In this document: positions 34,364 through 44,000 of the stretch, one piece after another | Position numbering within the stretch: position 1 is the stretch's first letter | Layout: each line of letters begins with the position of its first letter | Source of the DNA: Paracidobacterium acidisoli | Lineage (GTDB): Bacteria > Acidobacteriota > Terriglobia > Terriglobales > Acidobacteriaceae | Direction: 5' to 3' | Assembly: GCF_003428625.2 (NCBI RefSeq) | Contig: NZ_QVQT02000002.1 | Coordinates: 279,332 to 343,331, forward strand | Length of the DNA: 64,000 nt | The notes under the pieces: generated by a model | What the model was told of the DNA's origin: nothing | What the model saw: the letters and a program-made list of their open reading frames with translations, nothing else | The model's database searches: none | Translations under genes and position numbers: made by a program

Positions 34364-35710
34364 GTGTACGAGCAGAAGCTGATTCTGATTACGCTGCTGG
34401 TGAAGCTGGGCGTGGCGGCGGCGGTATCGAGCGCGCTGGCGCGGTCGCGGGTCTTTCAGCGGCTGCTGTTTACCGAGAAGCGCACACCGCGGCAGGCGCT
34501 GGGGCTGCTGCTGTTCATCTGCATTCCGCTGGGTCTGGGTGTGTGGGTGCGCACGACGGTGCCGAACTTTCTGGCGGCCGATATCTCCTTCGAGGCCACG
34601 ATCATTCTCGGCATTCTGGTCGGGCCGCTGTCGGCGCTGGTCGGCGCGCTGCTGCTGTCGCTGCCCGCGGTGCTGCATCACGAATACCTGGCGCTGCCCT
34701 TCGATGTTGCAGTAGCGCTGACGGCGGGCATCTTCGGACGCTTCGTCGAAAAGGAAGAGGTCTGGTCGTTTTCGCCCTTCGTCGATCTCAGCATCTATCG
34801 CTGGGTGCGGCGCAATCTGCGCAAGCCGCGTTTCGACCGGCAGATTCTGCTGCTGGTGCTGATCGTCTCGATGGAGATTGCGCGGGAGTGGATGGCGAAG
34901 ATCTATCCGCACCGGCTCTTCGCTCTGCGCAGCGAGAGCTGGCTGATCCGTGTCGCGGTGTGGGCCTGCGCGGCGATGGTGGTCGGCATTCCGCTGAAGA
35001 TCTGGAACGCGATCCGCATCGAGCAGACGCTCGAAGAGCAGAAGCGGCTGCTGCTGGAGGCGCGTCTCGAGGCGCTGCAGCGGCAGATCAATCCGCATTT
35101 TCTTTTCAATACGCTCAACTCCATCGCATCGCTGGTGCGCTTTCGCCCGGAGCAGGCAAGAGAGCTGATCGTGAAGCTCGCGAATATTCTGCGGGCGCTG
35201 CTGAAGGAGCGCGACGCGTGGGTGCCGTTCCGCGAGGAGCTGGGCTTTACCGACGATTATCTGGGCATCGAAGTGGTGCGCTTCGGCGCGGGCAAGCTGA
35301 AAGTGGTGAAGGAGATCGATCCGGAGACGCTGGAGCTGCCGGTGCCGAGCATGCTGCTGCAGCCGCTGGTCGAGAACAGCATCAAGCATGGGCTGGAGCC
35401 GCGCATCAGCGGCGGAACGATCACGCTGCGCAGCCGGCTGAAGGATGGACGGCTGATGATCGAGGTGGAGGACGACGGCGTCGGCATCGCGCCCGGACGC
35501 GAGCACACCAGCGGCGTGCTGCGCGGCTCGGGCATCGGCATGAAGAACGTGCGCGAGCGGCTGGAGGTGCTGTACGGCGATGCGGCGGAGTTCGACATCA
35601 CGAGCCGTCCGGGCCGGGGCACCAAGGTGGTGATGGCGATGCCGATGGGCATCGACTCGGACGAAGCTCAGGGCAGCGGCGCAGCGGCGCGCTCAAGTAT
35701 CCGCTCGTAG
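34364..35710 (+). CDS. LytS/YehU-type membrane sensor histidine kinase without adjacent regulator
   Basis: 448 residues. The N-terminal ~210 residues hold five to six membrane segments, resembling the 5TM LytS region. The kinase is of the His_kinase (PF06580) type: QRQINPHFLFNTLNSIASL with His245, LLQPLVENSIKHGLEPR as N box, DDGVGIAPG and GSGIGMKNVRERL as G boxes. Such kinases pair with LytTR-domain regulators, but none is encoded in the window. The start is GTG 34364. The 3' end overlaps the convergent bshA gene by 43 bp. Confidence 0.87.
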   Translation: MYEQKLILITLLVKLGVAAAVSSALARSRVFQRLLFTEKRTPRQALGLLLFICIPLGLGVWVRTTVPNFLAADISFEATIILGILVGPLSALVGALLLSLPAVLHHEYLALPFDVAVALTAGIFGRFVEKEEVWSFSPFVDLSIYRWVRRNLRKPRFDRQILLLVLIVSMEIAREWMAKIYPHRLFALRSESWLIRVAVWACAAMVVGIPLKIWNAIRIEQTLEEQKRLLLEARLEALQRQINPHFLFNTLNSIASLVRFRPEQARELIVKLANILRALLKERDAWVPFREELGFTDDYLGIEVVRFGAGKLKVVKEIDPETLELPVPSMLLQPLVENSIKHGLEPRISGGTITLRSRLKDGRLMIEVEDDGVGIAPGREHTSGVLRGSGIGMKNVRERLEVLYGDAAEFDITSRPGRGTKVVMAMPMGIDSDEAQGSGAAARSSIRS

Positions 35711-36822
35711 AACTTCTCGTACTGCGGAATGATCTTCGAGGCGCAGAAGCGCTGCTGTGCGGTATGGCGGGCGGCTGCGGCCAGTGCTTCATGCTGTGCG
35801 GGATCGCTGAGGATCTCGATGGCGGCGCGCGCCATGCCGTCGACATCGCCGACTGGTAAGAGGCGTCCGTTGACGCCGTCCTCGACCAGCTCCGGCACGC
35901 CGCCGACGCGGGTGGCGATGGTCGGCACGCGGCAGGCCATCGCTTCGAGCGCGGCCAGGCCGAAGGACTCCATCTCGCTGGGCATGAGCATCAGGTCGGC
36001 AAGGGGCAGAATCTCCGAGACGCTGCTCTGCTTGCCGAGGAAGTGGACGCGGTCGCGGATGTGGCGGCGCTGCGCGAGCCATTCGGCGGCGGAGCGGTCC
36101 GGGCCGTCGCCGATCAGCAGCAGCTGCGCGGGCACCTCCTTCGCAATGCGCGAGAAGGTACGTACGACATCGACGGCCCGCTTGACCGGGCGGAAGTTCG
36201 ACAGGTGCACCAGAATCTTTTCGCCGGGCGCGGCGTAGCGTGCGCGGCCTTCGGCGCGGGCGGCTTCGCTGAGCGGGGTGTAGACGTCGCAGTTGACGAA
36301 GTTGGGGATGACTTCGATCTCGCGCGAGGTGTGGAACTCCTCGATCGTCTTTTCGCGCAGGTAGCTGGAGATCGCCGTGACGCCGTCGCTCTGATCGATA
36401 CCGAAGCGGGTGATGGGCAGGTAGGAGTGATCGATGCCGACCAGCGTGATATCGGTTCCGTGCAGCGTGGTGACGAAGGGCAGGTGGCGGTGATGCGGCA
36501 GCAGCATCTGCCGGGCCAGATACGCCGAGATAGAGTGCGGGATGGCGTAGTGCACGTGCAGCAGATCGAGCTGATAGTACGTCGCCACGTCGGACATGCG
36601 CGTGGCCAGCGCCAGGTCGTAGGGCGGGTACTCGAAGAGCGGATAGTTCGAGACCGAGACCTCATGGAAGTGGATGTTCTGATCGCGGCCGTCGAGACGG
36701 AAGGGCTGCGAGTAGGTGATGAAGTGGACCTCGTGTCCGGAGGCGGCAAGCTCGATGCCGAGCTCCGTCGCCACAACGCCGCTGCCGCCGTAGGTGGGAT
36801 AGCAGGTGATACCAATTTTCAT
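35668..36822 (-). CDS. bshA: N-acetyl-alpha-D-glucosaminyl L-malate synthase (bacillithiol pathway)
   Basis: 384 residues, GT4 family. The N-terminus MKIGITCYPTYGGSGVVATE is the BshA signature. It continues with HVHYAIPHSISAYLA, TTLHGTDITLVG, VNCDVYTP, LVHLSNFRPVKR, LIGDGPDR and SEMESFGLAALEAMAC. BshA joins UDP-GlcNAc and L-malate in the first step of bacillithiol synthesis. ATG 36822 is fixed by the signature; the frame upstream to 36912 is not coding. The gene upstream on the same strand is a ChbG/YdjC-type deacetylase, whereas the usual second enzyme BshB is of the LmbE type. Confidence 0.9.
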   Translation of the reverse strand: MKIGITCYPTYGGSGVVATELGIELAASGHEVHFITYSQPFRLDGRDQNIHFHEVSVSNYPLFEYPPYDLALATRMSDVATYYQLDLLHVHYAIPHSISAYLARQMLLPHHRHLPFVTTLHGTDITLVGIDHSYLPITRFGIDQSDGVTAISSYLREKTIEEFHTSREIEVIPNFVNCDVYTPLSEAARAEGRARYAAPGEKILVHLSNFRPVKRAVDVVRTFSRIAKEVPAQLLLIGDGPDRSAAEWLAQRRHIRDRVHFLGKQSSVSEILPLADLMLMPSEMESFGLAALEAMACRVPTIATRVGGVPELVEDGVNGRLLPVGDVDGMARAAIEILSDPAQHEALAAAARHTAQQRFCASKIIPQYEKFYERILERAAAPLP

Positions 36823-36979
36823 TCGCCAACTCGCTGAAGACAGAATCGATGGGCCGGGCTGCTTCGCCGGACACGCTGAGGTGAAGACGGACATACACTG
36901 GGATGCCCGCACGCAGGGAAGGATTCAGACGGGGGATGTTCCGGCCCCTCAATTAAAGCAGATTTCAACGAGCCTATTT

Positions 36980-37834
36980 TCAGAGAGCCGGATGCAGATG
37001 ACCGAAGTGGATGAGCTCGATCTTCGCAGCGCCGGGAATCACTTCGAGCAGCGCGGCATGCTCCGTGTTGCGAGAGGCGCGCAGGCGGGTGCGGACGCGG
37101 TCGAGCTCGGCGTCGGTATAGCCGGGATGGCAGACCAGCTCCCAGACCTGATCGCCGGAGGGCAGCGCGCGGAGCAGGCTGCGCAGCGTCGTCGCGTCGA
37201 GGGTTCCGGTAGCGAGCACGCCGATGGCGCCGTCGGGTGTGGCGAGCCCTGCCTCACGAACCAGCCGACGGAAGGTCTTTTGCTGCGTGCGCAGCGCGCG
37301 GACTTCCATGCGGCGCACGAACGGGGCTCCCGGTGTTGCGGCGAGCGCCCATTCCGGCTCGAAGGGGTTGCGCACCGCATGGACGCCGCACTGCAGAGCG
37401 GCGCGCAGCAGGGGGCGCAGCACGCGGGGGAACATGTGGGTGTGCTTGTGGGTGTCGAGGTGTGTAACCTGCACGCCGGACTGCTGGAGCCGCCGGATCT
37501 GCGCAACGGCTTCGTGCTCGATCTCCGCTTCGCGGATGCGGCCGAGGAAGAGATCGCGGACGAAGCCGCCAAGAGTGGGGCGCAGCGAGCCGCCGGGAGC
37601 GAGCGTGGGAATCTCTGAAGCGGGCAGGGCAGGGAATCCGTCGACGAGGACGACGTGGCAGCCGGTGCCGAGAGTCTTCAGCGCTGCGGACTGCGCGGCG
37701 GCCTCGGTAAAGGAGGCCGCGGTGGCCATGAGCGTGGCGGAGGTAAGCGCGCCGGCGCGGTGGAGCTCGACGATGGAGCGATTGACGCCGGTTGTGAGGC
37801 CGAAGTCGTCTGCGTTGAGAATGAGCCGCGTCAC
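36980..37834 (-). CDS. ChbG/HpnK (YdjC)-family carbohydrate deacetylase
   Basis: About 284 residues. It has the family N-terminus RLILNADDFGLTTGVNRSIVE (metal Asp), the metal site HLDTHKHTHMFPRVL, and the C-terminal VCHPGYTDAEL. Such enzymes remove N-acetyl groups from chito-oligosaccharides or hopanoid sugars. The start is GTG 37834; a longer frame to 37963 is Arg/His-rich and not family-like. It lies 157 bp upstream of bshA on the same strand; the deacetylation step of bacillithiol synthesis is a tempting but unproven role. Confidence 0.85.
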   Translation of the reverse strand: MTRLILNADDFGLTTGVNRSIVELHRAGALTSATLMATAASFTEAAAQSAALKTLGTGCHVVLVDGFPALPASEIPTLAPGGSLRPTLGGFVRDLFLGRIREAEIEHEAVAQIRRLQQSGVQVTHLDTHKHTHMFPRVLRPLLRAALQCGVHAVRNPFEPEWALAATPGAPFVRRMEVRALRTQQKTFRRLVREAGLATPDGAIGVLATGTLDATTLRSLLRALPSGDQVWELVCHPGYTDAELDRVRTRLRASRNTEHAALLEVIPGAAKIELIHFGHLHPAL

Positions 37835-37993
37835 CAGATCGAGTCTAGATCGAGTCCGGGAGCGGGCGAAAGAGTGGACGGCGAAGCGCCGGGTGATGCC
37901 TTTGTGCGATGCGATAGCACCGAGGTGGTATGGGCAGTGGGCGTGCTGCTTTCCTACACTCATTCATATTTTAGAAACAGGCTGGATCAACCG

Positions 37994-38182
37994 ATGGGAT
38001 GGAGCTCAAGCGAAATCGCACTGGCAGCGGGAGCTGCATGGCTTCTGGTCAATGGGATGGCCATTGTCCTCTTCACACTGCTTTTCGTGGCCGGTGAGGC
38101 GCGAAGCACGATGCGGGGGCGGCGACAGCTGCAAAGAGCGGAAGTGCGGAAATCCAGAGTCGTGTGTATTGCACGGGACTGA
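37994..38182 (+). CDS. Small single-span membrane protein, 62 residues, tentative
   Basis: Starts MGWSSSEIALAAGAAW, one hydrophobic segment of ~20 residues (to about residue 32), then an Arg/Lys-rich tail with MRGRRQLQR. The inside-positive tail fits a real membrane protein. No family is recognised and the ribosome binding site is weak (GG and GGA 10-15 bases upstream). It lies between a divergent deacetylase gene and tRNA-Val. Confidence 0.45.
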   Translation: MGWSSSEIALAAGAAWLLVNGMAIVLFTLLFVAGEARSTMRGRRQLQRAEVRKSRVVCIARD

Positions 38183-38255
38183 TAGAATCGAACCAATCAT
38201 AGAAATGGCGATTCTGTCGCAGCGGCCACCGGTAAGATGAGGCCGCAAAGTCCCG

Positions 38256-38332
38256 GGGCGGTTAGCTCAGCTGGTTAGAGCACCTGCCTTACAAGCAGGG
38301 GGTCGCAGGTTCGAATCCTGCACTGCCCACCA
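38256..38332 (+). tRNA. tRNA-Val (anticodon TAC)
   Basis: A 77-nt cloverleaf. The acceptor stem GGGCGGT pairs with ACTGCCC (one G-T), discriminator A, CCA encoded (38330-38332). The D arm is GCTCAGCTGGTTAGAGC, the anticodon arm CCTGC-CTTACAA-GCAGG with anticodon TAC at 38290-38292, and the T arm contains GGTTCGAATCC. The anticodon reads GUA-type valine codons. Confidence 0.95.
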
Positions 38333-38350
38333 GGTACTTAATAATTGAAT

Positions 38351-38387
38351 CGGCATCCGTTTGGGTGCTGGTTTGCCGGTTTTTTTT
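38351..38387 (+). terminator. Intrinsic terminator after tRNA-Val
   Basis: Imperfect hairpin (CGG plus CATCC, loop GTTT, GGGTG plus GCCG) followed by eight T residues, 18 bp past the tRNA. Confidence 0.6.
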
Positions 38388-38472
38388 CTGTCCTTGTGAT
38401 TTGGCCCAGCCATGTCTTCCTGGCAGTGTGGTTTCCAGAACATCCAAAAAGTGAATTGGAGCGTGTGTTTTC

Positions 38473-40926
38473 ATGCAGGAGACTCTGCCTGACATACTGA
38501 TTCTCGGGCTGCTCGTTCTGGTATTCGGGTCGATCTACCGCAAACGCTCCTCCGATCGTCTGCGCTACTGGGTACTCGGATGGCTGTTCGTGCTGACCCA
38601 CTTCGGCGTGGAGCTGCTGCATCCTGCAGGACAGCTCGGCGCGGCCCTGGTCACAAGCGTAAGCCTCAGCGCGCTGTGCCTCTCCGGCATGTGTTTCCTG
38701 CTGTCGAGCTCTCTGGTGACCCGCGGGCCGAAGCAGCTCTTTGTCTGGGTATCGCTGATCGCGGTGCCGATTCTGCTTTACACCAATCTCGTGGTCTTCG
38801 GCGTCACCAGCCGGCCTCTGCTGGCCGTTGATTTTCCGGCGGGCGAGCTCTTTGCGCTGGCGATCGGCTATCGCTTCTACCGCAGGAACCCGCTGATCAT
38901 CTGGCCGCACTTCGGCGCGGCTATCGCGGCAACGCTGTGGACCGGTTACGGCCTGTGGCATAACCAGCCGGCGATCGGCATTTACGCGATCCTTTCGCAG
39001 ATCTTCTTCATGAACGCCGTCATCTACTGGAGCGACTTCCAAAGATTGTCGACGGGAGTGGTGACTTCGGTTCTGGGACTGCTGGCGTGGTCGGCGGTCT
39101 TTCCCTGCGCCCTGGCGGTCTATGCGCTGCTGCCGCACATTCACGTGTACAGCGAGCTGTGGAATATTCCGAAGTACTTCGTCGAGTTCGGCATGATTCT
39201 CACGCTGCTCGAAGATGAGCTGGTGGCGACGGGCAGGCAGAGTGAGGGATACCGCCTTCTGTTCGAGAGCAATCCGCACCCGATGTGGATCTTCGACCCC
39301 GACACGCTGCGCTTTCTGAAGGTGAACGAAGCCGCGGTGCAGCAGTACGGCTACGGTGAAGCCGAGTTTCTGAAGATGACGATCCGCGATCTGCGACCCA
39401 CAGGCGATGCGCTCGATCTGCGCTGGGAGATCAATACGGCAGGCTCGCCGGAACAGTTCTCCGGGCCGTGGACGCACGTGTGCAGCGACGGAAGCCTGAT
39501 CCAGGTGGAGATTGCCGCGCACACCATTCCTTTCCAGGGCAGGCAGGCGCGCTTTGTAATGGCCCAGGACATTACGGAGCGGCAGGAGCTGCATCAGCAG
39601 CTCGTTCACCATGCGCACCATGACATGCTGACCGGTCTGCCCAATCGCGTGCTGCTGCGCGACCGCATGGCGCAGACCATGGCCGCGGCCATGCGTCACG
39701 GCAGCAAGGCCGCCATCGTGTGCATCGATCTCGACCGCTTCAAGCAGATCAACGACACCTACGGGCATGCGGTCGGGGACAGCTGCCTGCGGCATGTGGC
39801 GGAGCAGCTGAAGGGCCGTCTGCGCAGCGTGGATACGATCGCGCGCTCCGGCGGCGAGGAGTTTCTGATTCTGCTCGGCGATCTGCGCACCCAGCGCGAC
39901 GCCGAAAAGGTAGGGCAGGACATTGTGGCCGTGGTGAGCCGTGCCTTTGCCACGGATGGATATCAGATCGAGCTTTCGGCCAGTGTGGGCATCGCGCTCT
40001 TTCCCGATCACGGCACGGATTCGTCGGAGCTGTGGAAGAGCGCCGACGCGGCAATGTACCGGGCCAAGCGCTCGGGAGGAAATCAGTTCCTGCTGGTGTC
40101 GAACGAGATCAGCAGCGCGGCCACGGAGGCCAGCGAGATTGAGGCGTTACTGCGCCGCGCGCTGAAGGACGGCGCATTCGAGATTTATTATCAGCCGCAG
40201 TTCACGCGGCATGGCGAGCTGGCCGGCCTCGAGGCGCTGCTGCGCCTGCCGCATCCGCGCCTGGGCCTGCTCGCGCCCGACCGCTTCATTCCCATTGCGG
40301 AAGAGAGCGGCCTGATCGTTCCCATAGGCAGCTGGGTACTGCAGGAGGTCTGCCGCCAGAGCGCTTCCTGGAAGGCGAAGGGGCTGCCTCCGGTGCGCAT
40401 CGCCGTGAACGTCTCGCCGCTGCAGTTCATGCGGACGGATTTCTCCTCCAACATGCAGGACCTGCTCAACGGATACTCGATCGATCCGCGCTTTATCGAG
40501 CTCGAGATGACGGAGACGACCGTGATGCGGAACCTCGAAGATGCGGCTCGCCAGATGCAGACGCTGTCGAAGATGGGCGTGCTGCTGTCGGTCGATGACT
40601 TCGGCACCGGCTACTCCTCGCTGCGGCATCTGCACCAGCTTCCCATCAACCGGCTGAAGATCGACCGTTCATTCATCGAGCGCATGTGCGTGCCCAGTGG
40701 AACCTGGTCGATTGTGCAGGGCGTGATCTCGCTGGCGCACAGCCTCGAGATGCAGGTAGTGGCTGAAGGGGTCGAGACGGTCGAGCAGCAGGAGGCTCTG
40801 CGCAGCCTCGAATGCGATATCTATCAGGGGTATCTCTACGCGCGTCCGCAGCGCGCCGCGTCGATCCCGGAGCTGCTGGTCAGCGACCTGGCGGCCAGCC
40901 GCAATCTGTGCGGCAACGCGTCGTAA
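38473..40926 (+). CDS. Membrane-bound PAS-GGDEF-EAL c-di-GMP enzyme
   Basis: 817 residues. Residues ~1-230 have seven to eight membrane segments. A PAS domain follows (~245-365; LLFESNPHPMWIFDPDTLRF, ARFVMAQDITERQ). The GGDEF domain has HDMLTGLPNRVLL and the intact active motif GGEEF at 460-464. The EAL domain has Glu587 in LEALLR, NVSPLQF, ELEMTET, DDFGTGYSSL, KIDRSFI and AEGVET, so the residues for phosphodiesterase activity are kept. Both activities are possible. It sits upstream of the EPS locus, where c-di-GMP control is common, though a direct link is not shown. Confidence 0.92.
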   Translation: MQETLPDILILGLLVLVFGSIYRKRSSDRLRYWVLGWLFVLTHFGVELLHPAGQLGAALVTSVSLSALCLSGMCFLLSSSLVTRGPKQLFVWVSLIAVPILLYTNLVVFGVTSRPLLAVDFPAGELFALAIGYRFYRRNPLIIWPHFGAAIAATLWTGYGLWHNQPAIGIYAILSQIFFMNAVIYWSDFQRLSTGVVTSVLGLLAWSAVFPCALAVYALLPHIHVYSELWNIPKYFVEFGMILTLLEDELVATGRQSEGYRLLFESNPHPMWIFDPDTLRFLKVNEAAVQQYGYGEAEFLKMTIRDLRPTGDALDLRWEINTAGSPEQFSGPWTHVCSDGSLIQVEIAAHTIPFQGRQARFVMAQDITERQELHQQLVHHAHHDMLTGLPNRVLLRDRMAQTMAAAMRHGSKAAIVCIDLDRFKQINDTYGHAVGDSCLRHVAEQLKGRLRSVDTIARSGGEEFLILLGDLRTQRDAEKVGQDIVAVVSRAFATDGYQIELSASVGIALFPDHGTDSSELWKSADAAMYRAKRSGGNQFLLVSNEISSAATEASEIEALLRRALKDGAFEIYYQPQFTRHGELAGLEALLRLPHPRLGLLAPDRFIPIAEESGLIVPIGSWVLQEVCRQSASWKAKGLPPVRIAVNVSPLQFMRTDFSSNMQDLLNGYSIDPRFIELEMTETTVMRNLEDAARQMQTLSKMGVLLSVDDFGTGYSSLRHLHQLPINRLKIDRSFIERMCVPSGTWSIVQGVISLAHSLEMQVVAEGVETVEQQEALRSLECDIYQGYLYARPQRAASIPELLVSDLAASRNLCGNAS

Positions 40927-41012
40927 CCGGCCTGCCCCTCTTTCCTGGCGCGTGACGCTCCCGCGCCAATCCTCTTCATTCTCAATGCTATGGCGGCAGC
41001 CCGATTCGGGGT

Positions 41013-41056
41013 AAAAGTGGGAACGTTTCCACTTTTGTGCTCATCTCAGCTATAAT
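41013..41056 (+). promoter_or_regulatory. LacI-type operator and -10 box upstream of the GH38 gene
   Basis: A 24-bp near-perfect palindrome (41013-41036): arms AAAAGTGG and CCACTTTT around GAACGTTT, with one mismatched pair. The central CG and flanking symmetry are typical of LacI/GalR operators. A TATAAT follows at 41051-41056. Its -35 region (about 41028-41033) lies inside the operator, so bound repressor would block RNA polymerase. No LacI-family gene is in the window. Confidence 0.75.
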
Positions 41057-41095
41057 CCGCGGCGAATCACTTTTACGAATCTGAGGTGAGATGCA

Positions 41096-44000
41096 GTGAA
41101 AAAAGCGTTGCTGGTCTGTCTTGCGGCAGCAGTTTCTGCCGGAAGTATTGCCTGGGCACAATCGGCGCGAGAGGCGGCGGCGATTACGAAGACTCTGCCG
41201 GAGGCCGCGCAGAACGTCGTTGAGCGCCTGGGGCAGCTGAACTATCTGCCCGACGGAGCATGGCGCATGCACGCCGGCGACGTGCCGCACGGAGAAAATA
41301 CCGACCTTGACGATTCGAGCTGGCAGCAGGTGCAGGCAAAGAGCGACGCGCCCGCCGGATCGGTCTGGTACCGCCGCTGGATCGAGGTGCCGAAGACGTA
41401 TCGCGGCTACGACCTGACCGGCGCGCGCATCTGGTTCCACTTCGGCGGACGGGCGCACGGACCGATGCCGCAGATCATCTACTTCGACGGCCGGCGCGTG
41501 GCGCTCGGCGAAGACCTCGGCCCCATCGTGCTCTTCGACAGAGCGAAGCCGGGCGACCGCATTCTTGTCGCGGTGAAGCTGCTGGCGACGGTCGAGGAGA
41601 AGCACTTCGACGGCGCAGTGATGAAGATCGATTTTCCCGAGAACCGTCCCAGCCCGAACGATGCGCGTGAGGAGTTTCTCTCCGCGACGGCGCTGCTGCC
41701 GAGCGTTTCGAAGAACGTCTCGGCCGATGAGGCCACGCTCGACAAGGCCATCGAGTCGGTCGATCTGAAGGCGCTCGACGCCGGCGACCAGAGCGGGTTC
41801 GATGCGTCGCTGCGCCAGGCGCAGGCCACGCTCGACACGCTGCGGCCGGAGCTGCAGTCGGTGACGGCGCACCTGACCGGCAACTCGCACATCGACGCGG
41901 CGTGGCTGTGGCCGTGGACGGAGACGGTGGACACCGTGAAGCGGACCTTCTCCACCGCGCTGCAGCTGATGAACGAGTATCCCGACTACACCTACACGCA
42001 GTCGGCGGCGCAGTACAACGAGTGGATGGCGGACAAGTATCCGGCCATGAACGACGAGATCAAACAGCGGATCAAGGAAGGCCGCTGGGAGGTGGTCGGC
42101 GGCATGTGGGTCGAGCCCGATCTGAATATGCCGGACGGGGAATCGACGGCGCGCTCGCTGCTGATCGGCAAGCGCTGGTATCTGCAGCATTACGGCGTGG
42201 ATGTGAAGATTGGCTGGAACCCGGATTCGTTCGGATACAACTGGCAGCTTCCGCAGATCTACAAAAAGTCGGGCGTCGACTACTTCGTGACGCAGAAGAT
42301 GTCGTGGAACGACACCAACCAGCTTCCGTTCAAGCTCTTCTGGTGGGAGTCGCCGGACGGCAGCAAAGTGCTGACCTACTTCCCGCACGGATACGGCAAC
42401 AACGACCTCAGCCCCGTGCGTCTGTCGGCCGATCTGGCCGCGGCGCGCAAAGATTCGCCGGGCATGGACCAGATGATGGACCTCTACGGCATCGGCGATC
42501 ACGGCGGTGGCCCGACGCGTACGGTGCTCGACGAGGGCGTGCACTGGATGCAGCCGGGAAAGATCGCGCCGAAGATGCAGTTCGGCATTGCGCAGACCTA
42601 CTTCAACACTGTGGACAAGGAGATCGCTCCGGAGTCGCGGACATGGGATTACCGCACGATCGCCGATGGATACCAGTATCCGCAGGCGGTAGAGGGAAAG
42701 GTCTCCATTCCGACGTGGAAGGATGAGCTGTATCTCGAATATCACCGCGGCGTCTTCACCACCCAGGCAAAGATGAAGCAGAACCTGCGCGAGAGCTCGG
42801 AGTGGGCTCTGAATGCGGAGAAATATGCGTCGCTGGCGTGGCTCGACGGCAATCCGTATCCGGGTGATGAGCTGACCGAGGCGTGGAAGAAGATCACGTT
42901 CAATGACTTCCACGATCTGGCGGCGGGATCGGGCATCGGCATTATCTACAAGGAAGCACAGAAGGATTACGACCAGGTTCGCTGGGCAACGGACGAGATC
43001 TCTGCAAAGTCGCTCAAGACGCTGGCAGCGCACGTGAATACGCGCGCTGCGGGCGAGGTGCCGGTGATGATCTTCAATCCGGTGGGCTGGGAGCGCTCCG
43101 GCGTAGTGAAGGTCGACGTGCAGATGCCGGCGGCGGCGGAGAATGTCTCGATCCTCGATGCGAAGGGACGCGTGCTGCCCTCTGAAGTGCTCTCGAGCGA
43201 CGCGGCGACGCATATCTTCCATCTGCTGGTCGATGCGAAGGATGTGCCGTCGCTCGGTTATGAAGTCGTGCATGCGGTTCCGGAGAAGCGGCCCTTTACC
43301 AGCGATCTGCATGTCTCGGGCACCACGCTCGAGAATGCGCTGCTGAGGGTGACCGTCGATCCGAAGACCGGATGCATCACGAGCCTCTACGACAGGAAGG
43401 CCGGCTTTGAGACGCTGGCCGCCGGCGCATGCGGCAACGAGCTGCAGGCGTTTAAGGACACGCCGAAGGATTACGACGCGTGGAACATCGATCCGGGAAC
43501 GCTCGATCAGGCGCCGACGCTTCTGACCGAAGCGGAATCGGTGGAGGTGATCAAAAAGGGGCCGATGCGCGGTGAGATTCGCGTCACGCGGCACTGGCAG
43601 AACTCGAAGTTCGTGCAGGACATCATTCTCGATGCCGGGAGCGATGAAGTGGAAGTGGTGAACGACATCGACTGGCACGAGACGCACGTGCTGCTGAAGG
43701 CGTCCTTCCCGCTGGCGGCGACCAGTCCGTTTGCGACGTACGAGATTCCGTACGGCAGCATCGAACGGCCGACGACGCGCAACAACAGCTTCGAGAAGGC
43801 ACGGTTCGAGGTTCCGGCGCAGCGCTGGGCCGATCTGGGCGACGGCCAGCACGGCTTCAGCCTGATCAACGAATCGAAGTTCGGTTACGACGGTGTGGGC
43901 AATCAGCTTCGTCTGACGCTGCTGCGCTCGCCCATCTGGCCTGACCCGAATGCCGACCGCGGCCATCAGCACTTCAACTACGCGCTCTATCCGCATGCCG

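Noticed and set aside
38184..38215. Hairpin AGAATCG/CGATTCT before tRNA-Val as a terminator
   Set aside because: An 18-base loop and no T-run; too weak to call.
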